NCBI GenBank assembly: GCA_977006965.1
Contig: OZ345368.1
Span: 1,426,001-1,490,000 of the forward strand
Origin: Phymatolithon calcareum
Taxonomy: Eukaryota > Rhodophyta > Florideophyceae > Hapalidiales
DNA: 64,000 nt
Direction of reading: 5' to 3'
The notes below the pieces were generated by a model. The model was given only the letters and a program-made list of their open reading frames with translations. It made no database searches and had not been told where the DNA came from. This document shows, piece by piece, positions 10,684 to 21,901 of the stretch. Numbering within the stretch: the first letter of the stretch is position 1; each line of letters opens with the position of its first letter. The translations under genes and the position numbers were made by a program.

Positions 10684-11660
10684 GGGGGGTGCGGGAAAGT
10701 TGGAAAATTGGAACGTATTCGAAAATGGGCAGAAACGGAAAGCTACCCGCTTAATAAGTTCACGAGTTTTCAGCGCCACCATGATGCTTTTCCATTTCCG
10801 CGAAATCATACCTTGGTCCATCAAAATTGACACGTGATGAAGCTAGGTATGATTGTGCCGAATTGATCTGCCCAATGAAATACTGTTTCATGTCCACATA
10901 CATCGCGCTGACGCGACACACGATGTCTGCTCCGTAAGGCGCATGGCGACAAAAAAAGCGACAGGCGACAAATTGTTGCCAAAAAAAGCGACACTTACAA
11001 TAAAAGCCAATCTTGCTCCGGCTCTCCCGTGCAATCTAAGGACTCAGAGGAAACTAAAAACACATGGGATGGTACAATGTGCTATAGTCTACCCCGTGGA
11101 GGAAACACTTACATCTGGAAGCTGATAACGAAGGTGCAGGGGGCGACGCAAAAACACAAAAAATCAACAAAAACGGCGATGTCGCCACTTCTGTTTCGTG
11201 TTTTTTTGAGTCATGGAGCTCGGAATGTGATAAAAACTTATGCCGTTTCCTAGCTTGTACTCTCCTCTAGCTATTCATGTCAAAATATTTGTCGATCTCT
11301 CCCTGGATGCCTCACAATTCGCGGAACAAGACTTGTCGCTTTGTTACATTTCGATTCGTCGTGTGTCGCCTTTTTTGTCGCTGTTTTGTCGCCATGCGCC
11401 TGACGGGCTATGTCGCGTCAGCGCGTTGTATATGGCATTTCATTGGGCAGATTAGCTCGTCACAATCATAACTATCTGTATGATGTGTCAATTTCGATGG
11501 ACCAATAGACTGTTTACTTACATGATTTTGCGCGAATAGAAAAGCGCGCTGAACGACATCATTGTTGTACTAAAAACTCGTGAGCTTGATAAGCGGGTAG
11601 CTTGCCGATTGTGCCAATTTTCCAATTGTTTCCATTTTTTCAAATTTCCCGCACACCCCA
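10684..11660. mobile_element. Fold-back / MULE-like element with long terminal inverted repeats
   Basis: The left end GGGGTGCGGGAAAGTTGGAA and the reverse complement of the right end (GGGGTGTGCGGGAAATTTG) start inverted arms that stay alignable for about 290-300 bp with indels. Shared blocks are AAGCTACCCGCTTA(A/T), ATCTGCCCAATGAAAT, CGCGCTGACGCGACA and GGCGCATGGCGACAAAA. The unique centre is about 390 bp and has no coding signal. It appears to be non-autonomous. I could not find a clean target-site duplication. Confidence 0.7.
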
Positions 11661-11778
11661 GGTGTTGCGCCAATTCCATTGCTATCAATTTAATTCCAAT
11701 TTTTCCCAATTCCACCCAAATTGGTTCTTCGAACTGAATTGCAATTCGAATTGGTCGCACCTAATACTGAGGATCGTA
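11661..11778. repeat. AATTGG-rich inverted segment
   Basis: The segment runs from AGGTGTTGCGCCAATTCC to GAATTGGTCGCACCT, which are roughly inverted relative to each other, with several CCAATT/AATTGG motifs between. It directly abuts the fold-back element. It may be a very small MITE or decayed end sequence. Confidence 0.35.
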
Positions 11779-12002
11779 GTAGATGAACATTGGACCAGGG
11801 GAATGTTATGGGGGGGGGGCGAGTAAAGCAGAATGTTGAGGGAATCAACGTACTCACCTCATGTTCAGTACGTGGTCTTTGTTCTAATAATACCCAGAGT
11901 ACGTAGATGAACATTAGACAGAGCACATTAATCGGATGCAAGAATCAACGTACTCACCTTATGTTCAGTACGTGGTCTTTGTCTTAGTAATACCCAGAGT
12001 AC
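11779..12002. repeat. Two-unit tandem duplication (124 and 100 bp)
   Basis: Unit 1 (11779-11902) and unit 2 (11903-12002) both begin GTAGATGAACATT and end with a ~62-bp nearly identical block that includes ACGTACTCACC, TGTTCAGTACGTGG and AATACCCAGAGTAC. The length difference lies in a G-run-containing segment of unit 1. Confidence 0.75.
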
Positions 12003-12373
12003 GTTCTGTATGCCATCAAAACATCTATGACACTTGGGCCATGGCTACTTTTCGCTATGTTAAATAAAGACGAGATTGCGCCGTTGGACTCCAAACGGTT
12101 TCAACAATGGGCCTATTCATGTGCTATCATCCTCTCAGCTGTATCGATCAATTTACCAGCCAGATACAGAACAACGGCTTGAATGTCTTTAGCTACGATT
12201 AGAGTCCAGCAGTCACGATGGTTCAATCTCAAGTATAAAAGGGATAGCATTAGATCTCTTGATTTGAAACCTATCAGCCTTCTCCGAAATTCTCACGCAT
12301 TCCGCTTCACAGTCGAGTCCAACCCACCTATCAGACCTCGTTCAACGTTCCAGCACATTCCGCTCGACTAGCG
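12003..12373. other. Spacer before the hAT relic
   Basis: No gene, RNA gene or repeat could be supported in these 371 bases. The terminal inverted repeat of the following hAT element should lie here but was not identified. Confidence 0.4.
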
Positions 12374-13092
12374 ATGACACTACCTTCACCGAAACCAAAG
12401 CCGAAACAAGTTGTGCAGCTGCTTATGAAGCTCATTCGAGAACAAACCCGTGATATACACTCGCGTCAAATAGGCCGAACTCGACGGAATGTGCCATTTT
12501 GCATCTATCTCTGCTCAAAAGGTTATCAGTGTACTGGAGGAAGTGAGTTTTTCTTCGAAAAGGGTACTGGGTTCTCCAACCCGTACAATCATCTCAAGCG
12601 TTGCATTGGAGGTGGAAGCGAAGAACAATCGTGCAAGATGCTTCATTTGAGTCAGGAGTGGTGAAAATCCAACGTGGGGAGACGAACAGCATGCCAGACG
12701 TTGAGAAAGAGAGGTGCAAGGGGCTATTACAAAGACGAACGGAACAAGATGCTGAGATTGATGTGCACGAACCGATGAGTATGGCCGACAGACTAAAGAA
12801 ACGGAAGAAGAACACCGGAAGCGCGGGATCGAAGGAATACATTAACACCTAATTCATACTGGGGTCCGTTGCTGAGGTGGAGCGACTTTGGTCTATGGCG
12901 AAGTATATTCTACTGCACTAGAGGAAGGGAACATCTCCTATTGTCTTTGAGGCGATGCTTTTTCTGAAAGTCAACCGCTCCTACTGGGATGAGCAAACCG
13001 TGAAGCAGGCTATGTCTATGGTTGTCAACCAACGTGTGGAAAGGGCTATCGAAGAAGGTGAAGATTACATGCAGCTAGGTGAACTTTCTTGA
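12374..13092 (+). pseudogene. Internally deleted hAT transposase
   Basis: The first part (12374-12664) encodes a BED-finger-like N-terminus: paired cysteines (C..Y-x-C...), then a GTGFSNPYNHLKRC block typical of transposase zinc fingers. A frame change leads to 12601-12852, ending RLKKRKKNTG...EYINT. After a stop, a further open segment to TGA at 13092 continues with FILGSVAEVERLWSMAKYIL and VFEAMLFLKVNRSYWD, the C-terminal dimerisation block of hAT transposases. The catalytic middle of roughly 400 residues is missing. The result is a non-autonomous or dead derivative. Confidence 0.75.
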
Positions 13093-14600
13093 ATAAAGTA
13101 TTGATGTCTATATTGTAGGAAGCCTTCAAACTGCAATGCGAATTGCTGCAAACAAAACTGAGCAATTAAATTGATAAATTTCACCCGGGACTGCAATCGC
13201 AACAATAGAATTGGCGCAACCCCTGTCTTTGAGAGTAAGAGCCCATCTAGCGCCTTTTCTACCTCCAGTCTTTTTCTCCTTCGATGTCGTACCCTGCTAG
13301 CGTGCGTCTTGAAGCACAAGTGCGACGGCAGAGTTGTCTAGGTCTTTAGTACTACTTGGTGTTTGTCCTGGCCAAGGTTTCGTCTCCTGTGATACGAATG
13401 TAAGAGAATTACATGAGCCCTAACAGCGCGAAACACAAGAATCAATGAAAAAACTAATTGCATTGTTATTGGAGAGGATTACGAGAAGCGGCCCTGTTGC
13501 TCACAGCTCAAAACCATGGTCTCTCGCGGAGCTTGTTAACTTATAATAACCGCTGATATTTTTCTTGAAAGAGAAATTTTTTGGTCGCCGTATACCAGAG
13601 GATTGGATTGGATTTCTGTTTAATTGAAGCTCCCTTTGTCAATTATCATTGCACCTGAGAGATTTTTCGTTGCGCTACAATCCTTCGCTTACGTTCTCAT
13701 TTAAGTAGTTGTTTTCGGACAATTTCTTTGGACAGTATCAACTGCCATTTCCAGCATTTCTTTCGTGTACCAGAGGTGGGTTTTTGTACCCCAGTGAATC
13801 GTATTACACCAACAAGAAAAGAAACTCTTTCATAGATCGAATCCAGCCAAAACCTCTTGGTACTTGGAACGTTGCCCCAACCGCCAGCAGATGTGTTGGT
13901 AACTTTTAAATAAAAATCTACATTTCTTCTTCTTCGTCGCCGTGTAGTGGAGTGTCAGAACTAGCTGGAAGCAATTACGCGGGTATCTAGAATGAATCCA
14001 GTCCAGGAGTATCTTAAATTCGATTTAAAGCTCATCATCAGTACAGTAGAATTTGCAGATTCGATACGAAGGAAACAGACTTCCCAGTCTTATCTTAGAC
14101 AGATGTGAAAGTGTGTTCGGCTCAAACAAACCAGCAGATAATTAATCGCAACGCAACTCCAGCTTCGGCGGTAGTTGCAGCTTATAATCGGCACAAAGGC
14201 TATTACATCTCACCGACTGTGCGTGCTGGCTGAAAACGCTGAACATGAAAATGGATGTCTCAGGAAATCTACGTGGAGTGGGGGTGCCGATTCAACTATG
14301 ATCAAGCGTCAAGTTTTACACTATTCACACGTGCACTTATTAGTAGAGAAACACGAATCACAGTGACAAGCTGTTTTCAAATAGTTTCAGACACTTACCT
14401 TTTGCGTAAGCAATCTTTCCGCAATAAGAAAGAGAGAATGAATGAAATACGAATCAAGAAGGTCATGAGTGACCAGTCTGCGATACATTAGAAAACCGAT
14501 CGGAAAGCGAGCATTGTTACTTCTAAATGAAGCGGTGCGGGCTCCTTCATACGCTATTAAAGAAAACCGTAAACACAATCTAAACTCAAACTTGCTGGTA
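13093..14600. other. Gene-poor stretch
   Basis: Only short ORFs without motifs on either strand, and no repeat I can recognise. Confidence 0.4.
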
Positions 14601-14639
14601 ACAGCGGTGAAATATGGAGGAGAGCTGCATGAATTCCAT

Positions 14640-15330
14640 AACTCTTGCTGCAATCTCGCGTCTGGGTTGAACTGTGAGAAGCTTTTTACCTTCACGGTAG
14701 TTGAACCTGTATCTCTCTATTCTACGTGTAAGTCCGCAGACTTTCTGCGTCCCGCTCTCATCAGAGAGCACAGCTGATATGCACAAGATATCGGAAGAAT
14801 GATGTCGTTGTCGGCTGTAAGAAGGAAGTCTCCAGACATCAACGAATGCCTGTAGGTTAATAGATCGCGTAATATTCTCCCCATCTTCTTGTGTGTACGG
14901 TTTTAAATGAAAAATAATGTTTGTATATTTCGACGGTTGAATGCATACGAGAAGAGAAAACGACCGGAATGATAGTTTCATCCTTGAAGTGCTCAATGAG
15001 CTCATTCAGCGTGTTAGAATCCTCCTGTAATACTTTTAGTTCGTCCCCCTGAGTCATAGTACGCCACCACGACCTTCATTGTAATACCAAACTCCTTTAA
15101 GAATGAGAACGGAATCAGTGTTGCGCTCATCTTCACAAGGAGCCCCGCAAACGGACCGAACGGCCCACCTGAGAAGAAACTGAAGATTTCCGGCACGGAC
15201 GTGTAGGCCGCGCTGGGAAGTGAGACCACCAAGATTCCGTTGACGAATACACGCATTTCGGAAGGTTTCCCTCAATGTCGGAGCAAGATAGTCATCTTTT
15301 TGTCCCGCCTTGGGATAGAGGACATACACA
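14640..15330 (-). pseudogene. Broken paralogue of the orphan gene at 20452-21813
   Basis: Reading on the minus strand, three frames in turn give blocks collinear with the C-terminal half of the 453-residue protein at 20.4-21.8 kb: IPFSFLKEFGITMKVVVAYY (IPFSFFEEFGVTMKAAVAYN there), NTLNELIEHF, PYTQEDGENITRSINLQAFV (PYTHENGEKITESLKLKALV), and finally FSQFNPDARLQ (FSQFDPGATIE). The switches of frame near 15057 and 14890 show at least two indels. The N-terminal half is absent or beyond recognition. The parent protein has no known function. Confidence 0.75.
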
Positions 15331-16652
15331 GTGGAAAAAGAGGTAAAGGCTGTAGCAGAAGGGTTGGAAAGTCATGGAACTCTGTTAAGTACTGTACACT
15401 TAGATGCACGTTCCTACAGCTGTAGCGCAACACAATGCAGATATCAGTATGTCTTTTACCTGGAATCCTGATGCGCACGGGAATGCCGGGTGTGTGGCCG
15501 AAGCGCCGCCACATGGGGAGATACTCAAAAAGAAAGACGTTTTTTTATTGCCACCAGCGCCTACGATTCGGGTAACACTTTGGACAGCGCACCAGGAGTC
15601 AGTGCTGTTGGAACCCGAAGACTTCCTTTCGACAAAAAGAGGGACACGCAGACAGAAGCTGCGTCAGATTTCGAAAAGAGATCTTGTGGGATTCATCACG
15701 CCGAGCAATTGCGCAGCATTTTGCAAGTCCACATGACTCCTTCGCGTTGGACGCAAAGACCGGTCTGCATGACAGCATTATTCAAAGCAAAATATATGCT
15801 GCAGATTTGCCCAGGGTTGCATGCATCTGGAAATAATCTAGAAACCCTGTTGAGTCCAGAACATGCATGATAATCCTTGAAGGATCCGGATGAATGCCGT
15901 ACAAGTTTTCCAGGATCGCAAATATAAACAGAACTCAATGTCGATTCTATGCGAGAAAAGTTACTTACACCTTCTGGGTTTTCAAAGACATTCAAAAGTC
16001 GTTCAAGAACCGGGTGTACTTTGTTTTCCATGATCGAAGCTAAAAAGGCACTTTCGCAAGAGAAGTATTTGCTAAGATCAAGCCTGCACGAGTACAATCA
16101 CAACAAGGCAGACTCTCCGTTTCCAATCGGCTGCAGGCATTTGGGCTTAATATCTTAAGCCCACACTCAGCACCTAATGACCGCAACGGAGGTCGTGACC
16201 CTGCGTGGACCGCCAAATGCGCTGAGAGATAGAAATGACTGAACCACCTGTGGTAAAACTGCCTCCGCGCATGTGTGCGCATATTTTGGTATGATACAGA
16301 CAGGAATGTTGAGGGCGCCGGTTCGCGTCCTGTCACGAGCAAGAATTGAATTACATTCTGCGAAGGGCACACGGATGTCGCCTTGTAGTGGTTTGCCGCA
16401 GTACTTGCGGGAAGCAGATACGGGAGTACCCAATATGAATCCCATCCAGAGATATATTCCCTATTCCCTAACGATTTTCACAAAGCAGACTATCCGTTCA
16501 TGCGGCAAATACCTCGATTGTGCTCCAAACGGAAGCAGTTACGTCACGTGACAGAGCTTCGGTAGGCGAATATACAACTACACAGGTTGTTCGACTATGA
16601 GGATGTGACACTCTTGTAAGTGTGATAAATGGGCATTGGGCAATTCTTCGCG
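15331..16652. other. Unassigned stretch with possible minus-strand exon
   Basis: No gene could be confirmed. On the minus strand, 15696-16097 is open for 133 codons. After about 45 codons it contains a good donor-like site (CCAGAAGGTGTAAGTAAC, near 15962-15979), so it might be an exon of a spliced gene, possibly the upstream part of the paralogue pseudogene next to it. No homology was recognised. Confidence 0.3.
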
Positions 16653-19020
16653 GGTAGTCATCAGCACAGAGGAAGAACAGGACTAAAACGGCAATTGCGT
16701 CGATGATACCAGGCCCGCATTTCCTCACTTCTTGTATTTATCCAAGTCCGGAGGTCTGGCAGCTGAAGAGGAATACGACGGCGGTCATTATCTCTCCCAG
16801 TGACAAGCCCACACCCAAAATTTTGGTCCCGATTTTTCACTCTCTGTTCAAATTTGATCGACAGAATACATACAGTTTGCATACATTTGATTGCTGCATT
16901 TGCTGTCGGCATTGTGGAAGATGCATCAGACCCCCAGTATTGTTCATCAACAGTACAGGCGTTGCTAGTGTTCTGCTGAGGTCGGTTATACTCAAGCGGC
17001 TGACAAAGGGTACACAGTTTACGGCACTGCGGCTGCACATTCGGTAGTCTCTATGGTCACAATGACAGACCGGAGTAGCTCAATATGCTCTTAAGATGAA
17101 CAATTGCTGTGAAACAAAGCCGTGGTCTAAAATTGATACCAACATCTGTGTTAATCTGTATGAACGAACAACAGAACTATAATCGATGAGAACAATCACA
17201 GTTAAAGCAGTTGTGCACAAAGTACATCTTGGGGGTTTTGTTGATACCATAACATGTATTTCGTGACGATAAAGGGAATGGAGTGCATGCAGAAAGCAAA
17301 AAGGATGAGCCTGGCAGAGCAGACGCGCTCGAACTGAACGGTCAGGCTCATCCTTTTCGCGGACAGGACGGTCCCTCAAGAGCGAGCGCCCTGTCCGCGA
17401 GACGGTCTGGAAAGGAGGAAGGGTGCGCTCGGCAATTTTCTCATACTTCTGTTCCATAATTTATACCCTGTACGAGAGTATTACACGTTTACCACCACGT
17501 GTACGATCTGTTCTGCGTGGAATGCGCACCACACAGTATGTGTCATATACTATGTGATCTGCATCTGATTTTCCCTTCAAACTGGTGCCCATCTGTGAGC
17601 ACAGTTGCAACCAAAGGCTATGTGGTCAAGCAACTGTGACAAACAAATACAGTTCTCGGAGAGCTGGTGCAGTTCCGCGAAGAAGAGTAAGAGGTTATGT
17701 GGCTAACGTGCGCAATAAGTGCAATGTATTCGAAGCGCGGTTCCTTCGAGTCAGAATCGGATGGCATCGGGGTATTCGCAAAAGATTCGCTCGAGAAACC
17801 GGGACAAGCCAGTCTACACTTTGGAGAGATCGTTCAGTTCCGTGAACAAGAGGAAGATATTTTTATCGCGAACACGAGCAACGAGTCCGATGTATCCTAA
17901 ACGTAGCTTCTTCGAGTCAAGAACGGATGGTAATCAAGATATTCGCAAATGATTCGTTGGTATGTCATCTTGAACCTGTCCAAAGCGCTCCCTAACACCA
18001 ATCGGCGCTTATCTGGTAGAACATACACGTTAAGAAGCTTCCCATCTACAACTTCTCGACGAGCATCTTAACGTATGTGAACTGAATGTGGAACGACCCT
18101 GCGATTTTTGTTGTTGATACTTTCATTCATGAATCCTGTAGGATTCCTGAATGAAGGAATGTATGCCACAAAGAACATTGACATCCGAACCTATTGCAAG
18201 TACTTTGATGTACACGTTTATCATGATGCCCACGATACAGGACATTGGGGCCCACGATGATTACAAAGAGGAAGCACCCACCGCATGGGTAATGCGAGGA
18301 GCGCTGCCCGGGTTGGTGTCCCGCAAGTATTCTCTTTGCGGCAAGAAAAGGCACGTGTACCCTTCCATTTGATGTGTCCGAGCTGCGAGGTGAAACTTTA
18401 CAGCGGCTATTTGCGCGCGTCATCGCAAATTCCGCACAACAGATCACTTGACAGTTCCATGCCTTTGAAAAGGTATTTCGACCGGCAGATTTGCCCTAGT
18501 GCCTACAATTGGGCGAAGTAATCGATCACATATTTCAATTCACGCCTACACCAAAGGACGTCTCATGCGAATCTATTCTTATTTTTGCCACAGACGCCGA
18601 GTCCAAAGCTTTGAACTTTACAGACCAACTACGAATAAAGACACTGCATTCTTTTCTTGTGGCTTGAAGAGTCTTGGATATACTGATTTTAAAATCGATT
18701 GTTCGTTCTACAGACAGCGCATGTCCGTGCCTGGGGTCTGTAGTATGTAGCAGAGCTGCCGACACGTGTCTAACACCAGTGCGACATCGTTATTTCCTCG
18801 AATTTTGGACTAAGCACTAATGCAGGACCGTGAAGAAAATCGGGTTCAATTTCCCGTCAAAATTTTCCGCAGATTACACAAGGGTTTATAGATCGCCGAA
18901 TATGTCACTTCCACGCAGTCCAACATACACTGTACTACAAAGAGCCGTCACCTCCTGGGCTGGATAGAAGCTTTGCGGCTAAGTGCAAATGCGTCCTGGT
19001 CTAAACATATAACCTATCTG
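16653..19020 (+). repeat. Repeat R, copy 3
   Basis: Collinear with copy 2 from GGTAGTCATCAGCACAGAGG to ...ATAACCTATCT. It has small indels (loss of the 8356-8391 hairpin arm, a changed segment near 16920-16945 and another near 18127-18160). Short, interrupted ORFs occur in the same places as in copy 2 and none has a known motif. Confidence 0.8.
17299..17399. repeat. Twin hairpin of repeat R (copy 3)
   Basis: Hairpin II is 17299-17357 (perfect 15-bp arms, as in copy 2). Hairpin I is 17358-17399 (13-bp arms with one mismatch, CGCGGACAGGACG and CGCCCTGTCCGCG). Confidence 0.85.
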
Positions 19021-19066
19021 TATAAAGCATTGCCTTGCGAGCTCCATCAGTGGGGAGAAAGCAGTT

Positions 19067-19090
19067 TACATACATACATACATACATACA
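19067..19090. repeat. (TACA)6 microsatellite
   Basis: Six perfect TACA units run from 19067 to 19090. They directly follow a block (19024-19069) that resembles 1191-1238. Confidence 0.95.
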
Positions 19091-20344
19091 CCCCATCTGT
19101 TTTTGAATTCTTCCTCATAGAAACAAGTATCTGACTATGCGAGCTGCGCGCGATAAAATTGTGATGAAAAATGGGGCTTCTCGCGCTGTGGCAAGAAGTC
19201 TAGAGCATAATACACTGCACGTGAAGATGGTGATGAAAGTCGGGGGGCCTTTCGAAATATCCAGGAAGGTTCACACTAGTGTACGGAACAATGTCGTGCT
19301 ACTAGTTGCACTCATGTTTTCCATCGGTCATTCATTAAAATGAGATTCTTCTATATCGCAATATCACAGGTCACGAAAGACACCGGGCTTTCTAATCGGA
19401 GATCGCCATAATCCATGATGGCGCGCGAGGTGCCGACGCGAACGGCACTGTTGCCCGAATGCTGTTTCACATGTCTCCCTGTTCTATGTTTCGACTGAAA
19501 AGTGAGATCCAATACAGTAGTGATCGAGGAAGTTTCAGCGAACTCAGTAACGATTTACCCTTATTTCGTACTGGGTCATTCTTTAGTTCCCATTTCTCAC
19601 ACTTTAGGTCTCACACGCAGCAGGGCTCCATGTGTTCTTATCTTACTGCATGCGTTTCGCGGCAATCTCTACTGCTGTACTGAATGGAAATGTATTGATT
19701 TGCTTTGCATGCTGCGCAATGGAATCTGAAGTACTGTATTGGACGATTCCCTGGAAAATTGGAATATCTGCAAAATTTATTTTGCTCATTCTGCAGAGGT
19801 TAATGTTGCTATCATATTGCCCGATCTTCAGGCCATAGCAACCTAATGTCGTGACTACCGTCGCTATTTCGGGACATATGCCCGTGGGTCCTGCTAAGTA
19901 GGGCATGCGTGTAGGTGTATTTTCATCTTCGCAACCTGATTTGCCCTGGACAACCCGAGCGAACAAATGTACTGTGAAAACAATGCCTTCATGTTGGCGG
20001 GAACTCCATGTAACCATTAGCACGAGAAGCATCCTTGTTGCAAATTCTTTCCGAGATTGAGAAATGGACAGACGTGAAGGGTCACTGTCCAATCTCCAAT
20101 CTTTCGCTTTCTGCACACGCGGCAACATGATGCCTCACAAGCCAATGCAATATGGATCCCAAGCGAGTATGCACATACAGCTGCAGGATATAGTGCCTTT
20201 CCTCATTAATATCTCAATGCCGCTGCCTCCCGTTTGTCAGATTCCACTGCACCTCAAGGAGTTTCTCGCTACAGCTGTACTGATGTGCATGTACAACTAA
20301 ATATCTTTTCCCTTCCTTCTGAGAGCCTAACATGCTGCATTCAG
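19091..20344. other. Intergenic stretch upstream of the orphan gene
   Basis: No motif-bearing ORF or repeat was recognised. The last part is presumably the 5' regulatory region of the gene at 20452. Confidence 0.4.
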
Positions 20345-20356
20345 TATAAAAAAAAG
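20345..20356 (+). promoter_or_regulatory. TATA-like box
   Basis: TATAAAAAAAAG lies 107 bp upstream of the ATG at 20452. It is followed by a pyrimidine-rich stretch (CTTCTCCCTCTCGCCTG) suited to a transcription start and short leader. It is inferred from position and sequence only. Confidence 0.45.
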
Positions 20357-20451
20357 CCGCGATTGCCGAAGCAGAATAGCAAAATCCAAGTCGCATCCCG
20401 AACACTAAACTTCTCCCTCTCGCCTGCGCTAAGCCCACCTCCACTACCACG

Positions 20452-21813
20452 ATGCTGTCTGACGAATACATTGCAATTCTTCGGTCCCGCACCCCTCACA
20501 TGCCGTCCCTCCCATGTGTCTACTCTACGGACTCTGACGACATTGCTTCACGCGCCGACTATAGATATGGCTCTAAAACCAACTATGAAATGGAAAGCAT
20601 CGCCAAGTTCATATCTCTCACCGACGTAACTTATCTCGAAGCACTCGAGAACTTCGCGACAGACTCCCTAGTTCTTCGCACCCCGTCTGGTGGCCGCACA
20701 ACATCCGGCGGAACACTGTACGACCTCCTCATCCCGCTACGCACTCTGCGTCACTGGGTGTCCTCCAGGTCAGTTGACAAGTGGGAAGATCTCAATGTCG
20801 AACATGTGTTTACTCCCCACCACTGGTACGAGCTTTTGCGTGTCGTATCTATGGTGTACGACCAGGAACGAGCATACACAGATGGCGATGGAGACACAGT
20901 CTTTCTCGCACAGGAACGATTCTTCGGTCCTGGATGCCAAGAACGCGACTGTGACCTCTGGGCTTTGTACAACATGTTCCTCATTTGTCAAGGTGCAGTC
21001 GACCCTGAAAAATACCAAAGATTCAAACAGTACGAGGACACAGATTCTAGTTCGAGTCGTCTCGCCGGTCTTTCAGCTACATACCGCCGCCGCTTCGCAG
21101 ATTACGACAGTGATGATGAGTATTACACTGATTCTGATTCTTCAGACCGCCTGTTCCACGTTCTGCCACTGCATCCTTCCGGACTATCGCGACCGACCGA
21201 GGACAAGAGAACCGAATGGCGACGAGGATGGCATGATATCAGACCGTATGACACCTCACCGTACACGCGGATGGTGTACATCCGCGACTATGACACTGTT
21301 GAAGTCAAGGTGAATGAATACTTCGTAACGTTGAGTACAACGCCGATCCCGTTCTCGTTCTTTGAGGAGTTTGGTGTGACAATGAAGGCCGCCGTGGCTT
21401 ACAATGACGACGGGGGGACGGGTGAAAGCTACTACAGGCTGAATGAGCTCATTGATGATGTCAATGACGGCAACTATCATGCCGGTCGCTTTCTCTTTTC
21501 TCATGTGTTTAACAATCGAATTATAGCTTTACCAGGAGCAAATTCGTCGTGGTTCCCGTATACACATGAGAATGGCGAGAAGATTACGGAATCTCTTAAG
21601 CTGAAGGCGCTTGTTGATGTTGTTGGAGATCTACTTATCACTGACGACAACGAAATCATTCTTCCGGTATCATGTGAAGACCAGCTGTGCTATCTGACGA
21701 GAGTGAGACGCAGAAGGTCTGTGAACTTTAATGCAGAATGGAGGGATGCAGATTCGACTACAGTCAGGGCGAGAGGATTTTCACAGTTTGACCCGGGCGC
21801 GACAATAGAGTAA
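20452..21813 (+). CDS. Orphan acidic protein, 453 aa
   Basis: A single uninterrupted 453-codon ORF, far longer than the background here, preceded by CCACGATG (acceptable start context) and a TATA-like box. I do not recognise the family. It has no signal peptide or membrane span. About residues 206-222 it has an Asp/Ser/Tyr run (ADYDSDDEYYTDSDSSD), a likely disordered linker that divides an N-terminal helical part from a C-terminal part with alternating beta-like segments (VYIRDYDTVEVKV, RIIALPGANSSWFPY). The C-terminal part is matched by the broken copy at 14.6-15.3 kb, so it belongs to a small gene family. It converges with the LRR gene, whose stop lies only about 90 bp away. Domain function is unknown. 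Confidence 0.8.
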   Translation: MLSDEYIAILRSRTPHMPSLPCVYSTDSDDIASRADYRYGSKTNYEMESIAKFISLTDVTYLEALENFATDSLVLRTPSGGRTTSGGTLYDLLIPLRTLRHWVSSRSVDKWEDLNVEHVFTPHHWYELLRVVSMVYDQERAYTDGDGDTVFLAQERFFGPGCQERDCDLWALYNMFLICQGAVDPEKYQRFKQYEDTDSSSSRLAGLSATYRRRFADYDSDDEYYTDSDSSDRLFHVLPLHPSGLSRPTEDKRTEWRRGWHDIRPYDTSPYTRMVYIRDYDTVEVKVNEYFVTLSTTPIPFSFFEEFGVTMKAAVAYNDDGGTGESYYRLNELIDDVNDGNYHAGRFLFSHVFNNRIIALPGANSSWFPYTHENGEKITESLKLKALVDVVGDLLITDDNEIILPVSCEDQLCYLTRVRRRRSVNFNAEWRDADSTTVRARGFSQFDPGATIE

Positions 21814-21901
21814 GGGAATTCTTGCAATGCTCCTTCGTATTTCAATAGTATATATGCTTCATTGACGGACAGTTTTAGTTTAGATTACGCTTATCGTTTG
21901 C

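Noticed and set aside
12594-12848. 84-codon minus-strand ORF over the hAT relic
   Set aside because: It lies opposite the hAT C-terminal segment, which has recognisable family motifs on the plus strand.
15696-16097. 133-codon minus-strand ORF as a gene
   Set aside because: A donor-like site in the middle and no homology or codon bias; kept only as a possible exon.
20690-21313. 207-codon ORF inside the orphan gene in another frame
   Set aside because: Shadow of the 453-codon ORF. Its Thr/Cys/Met-rich composition is not protein-like.
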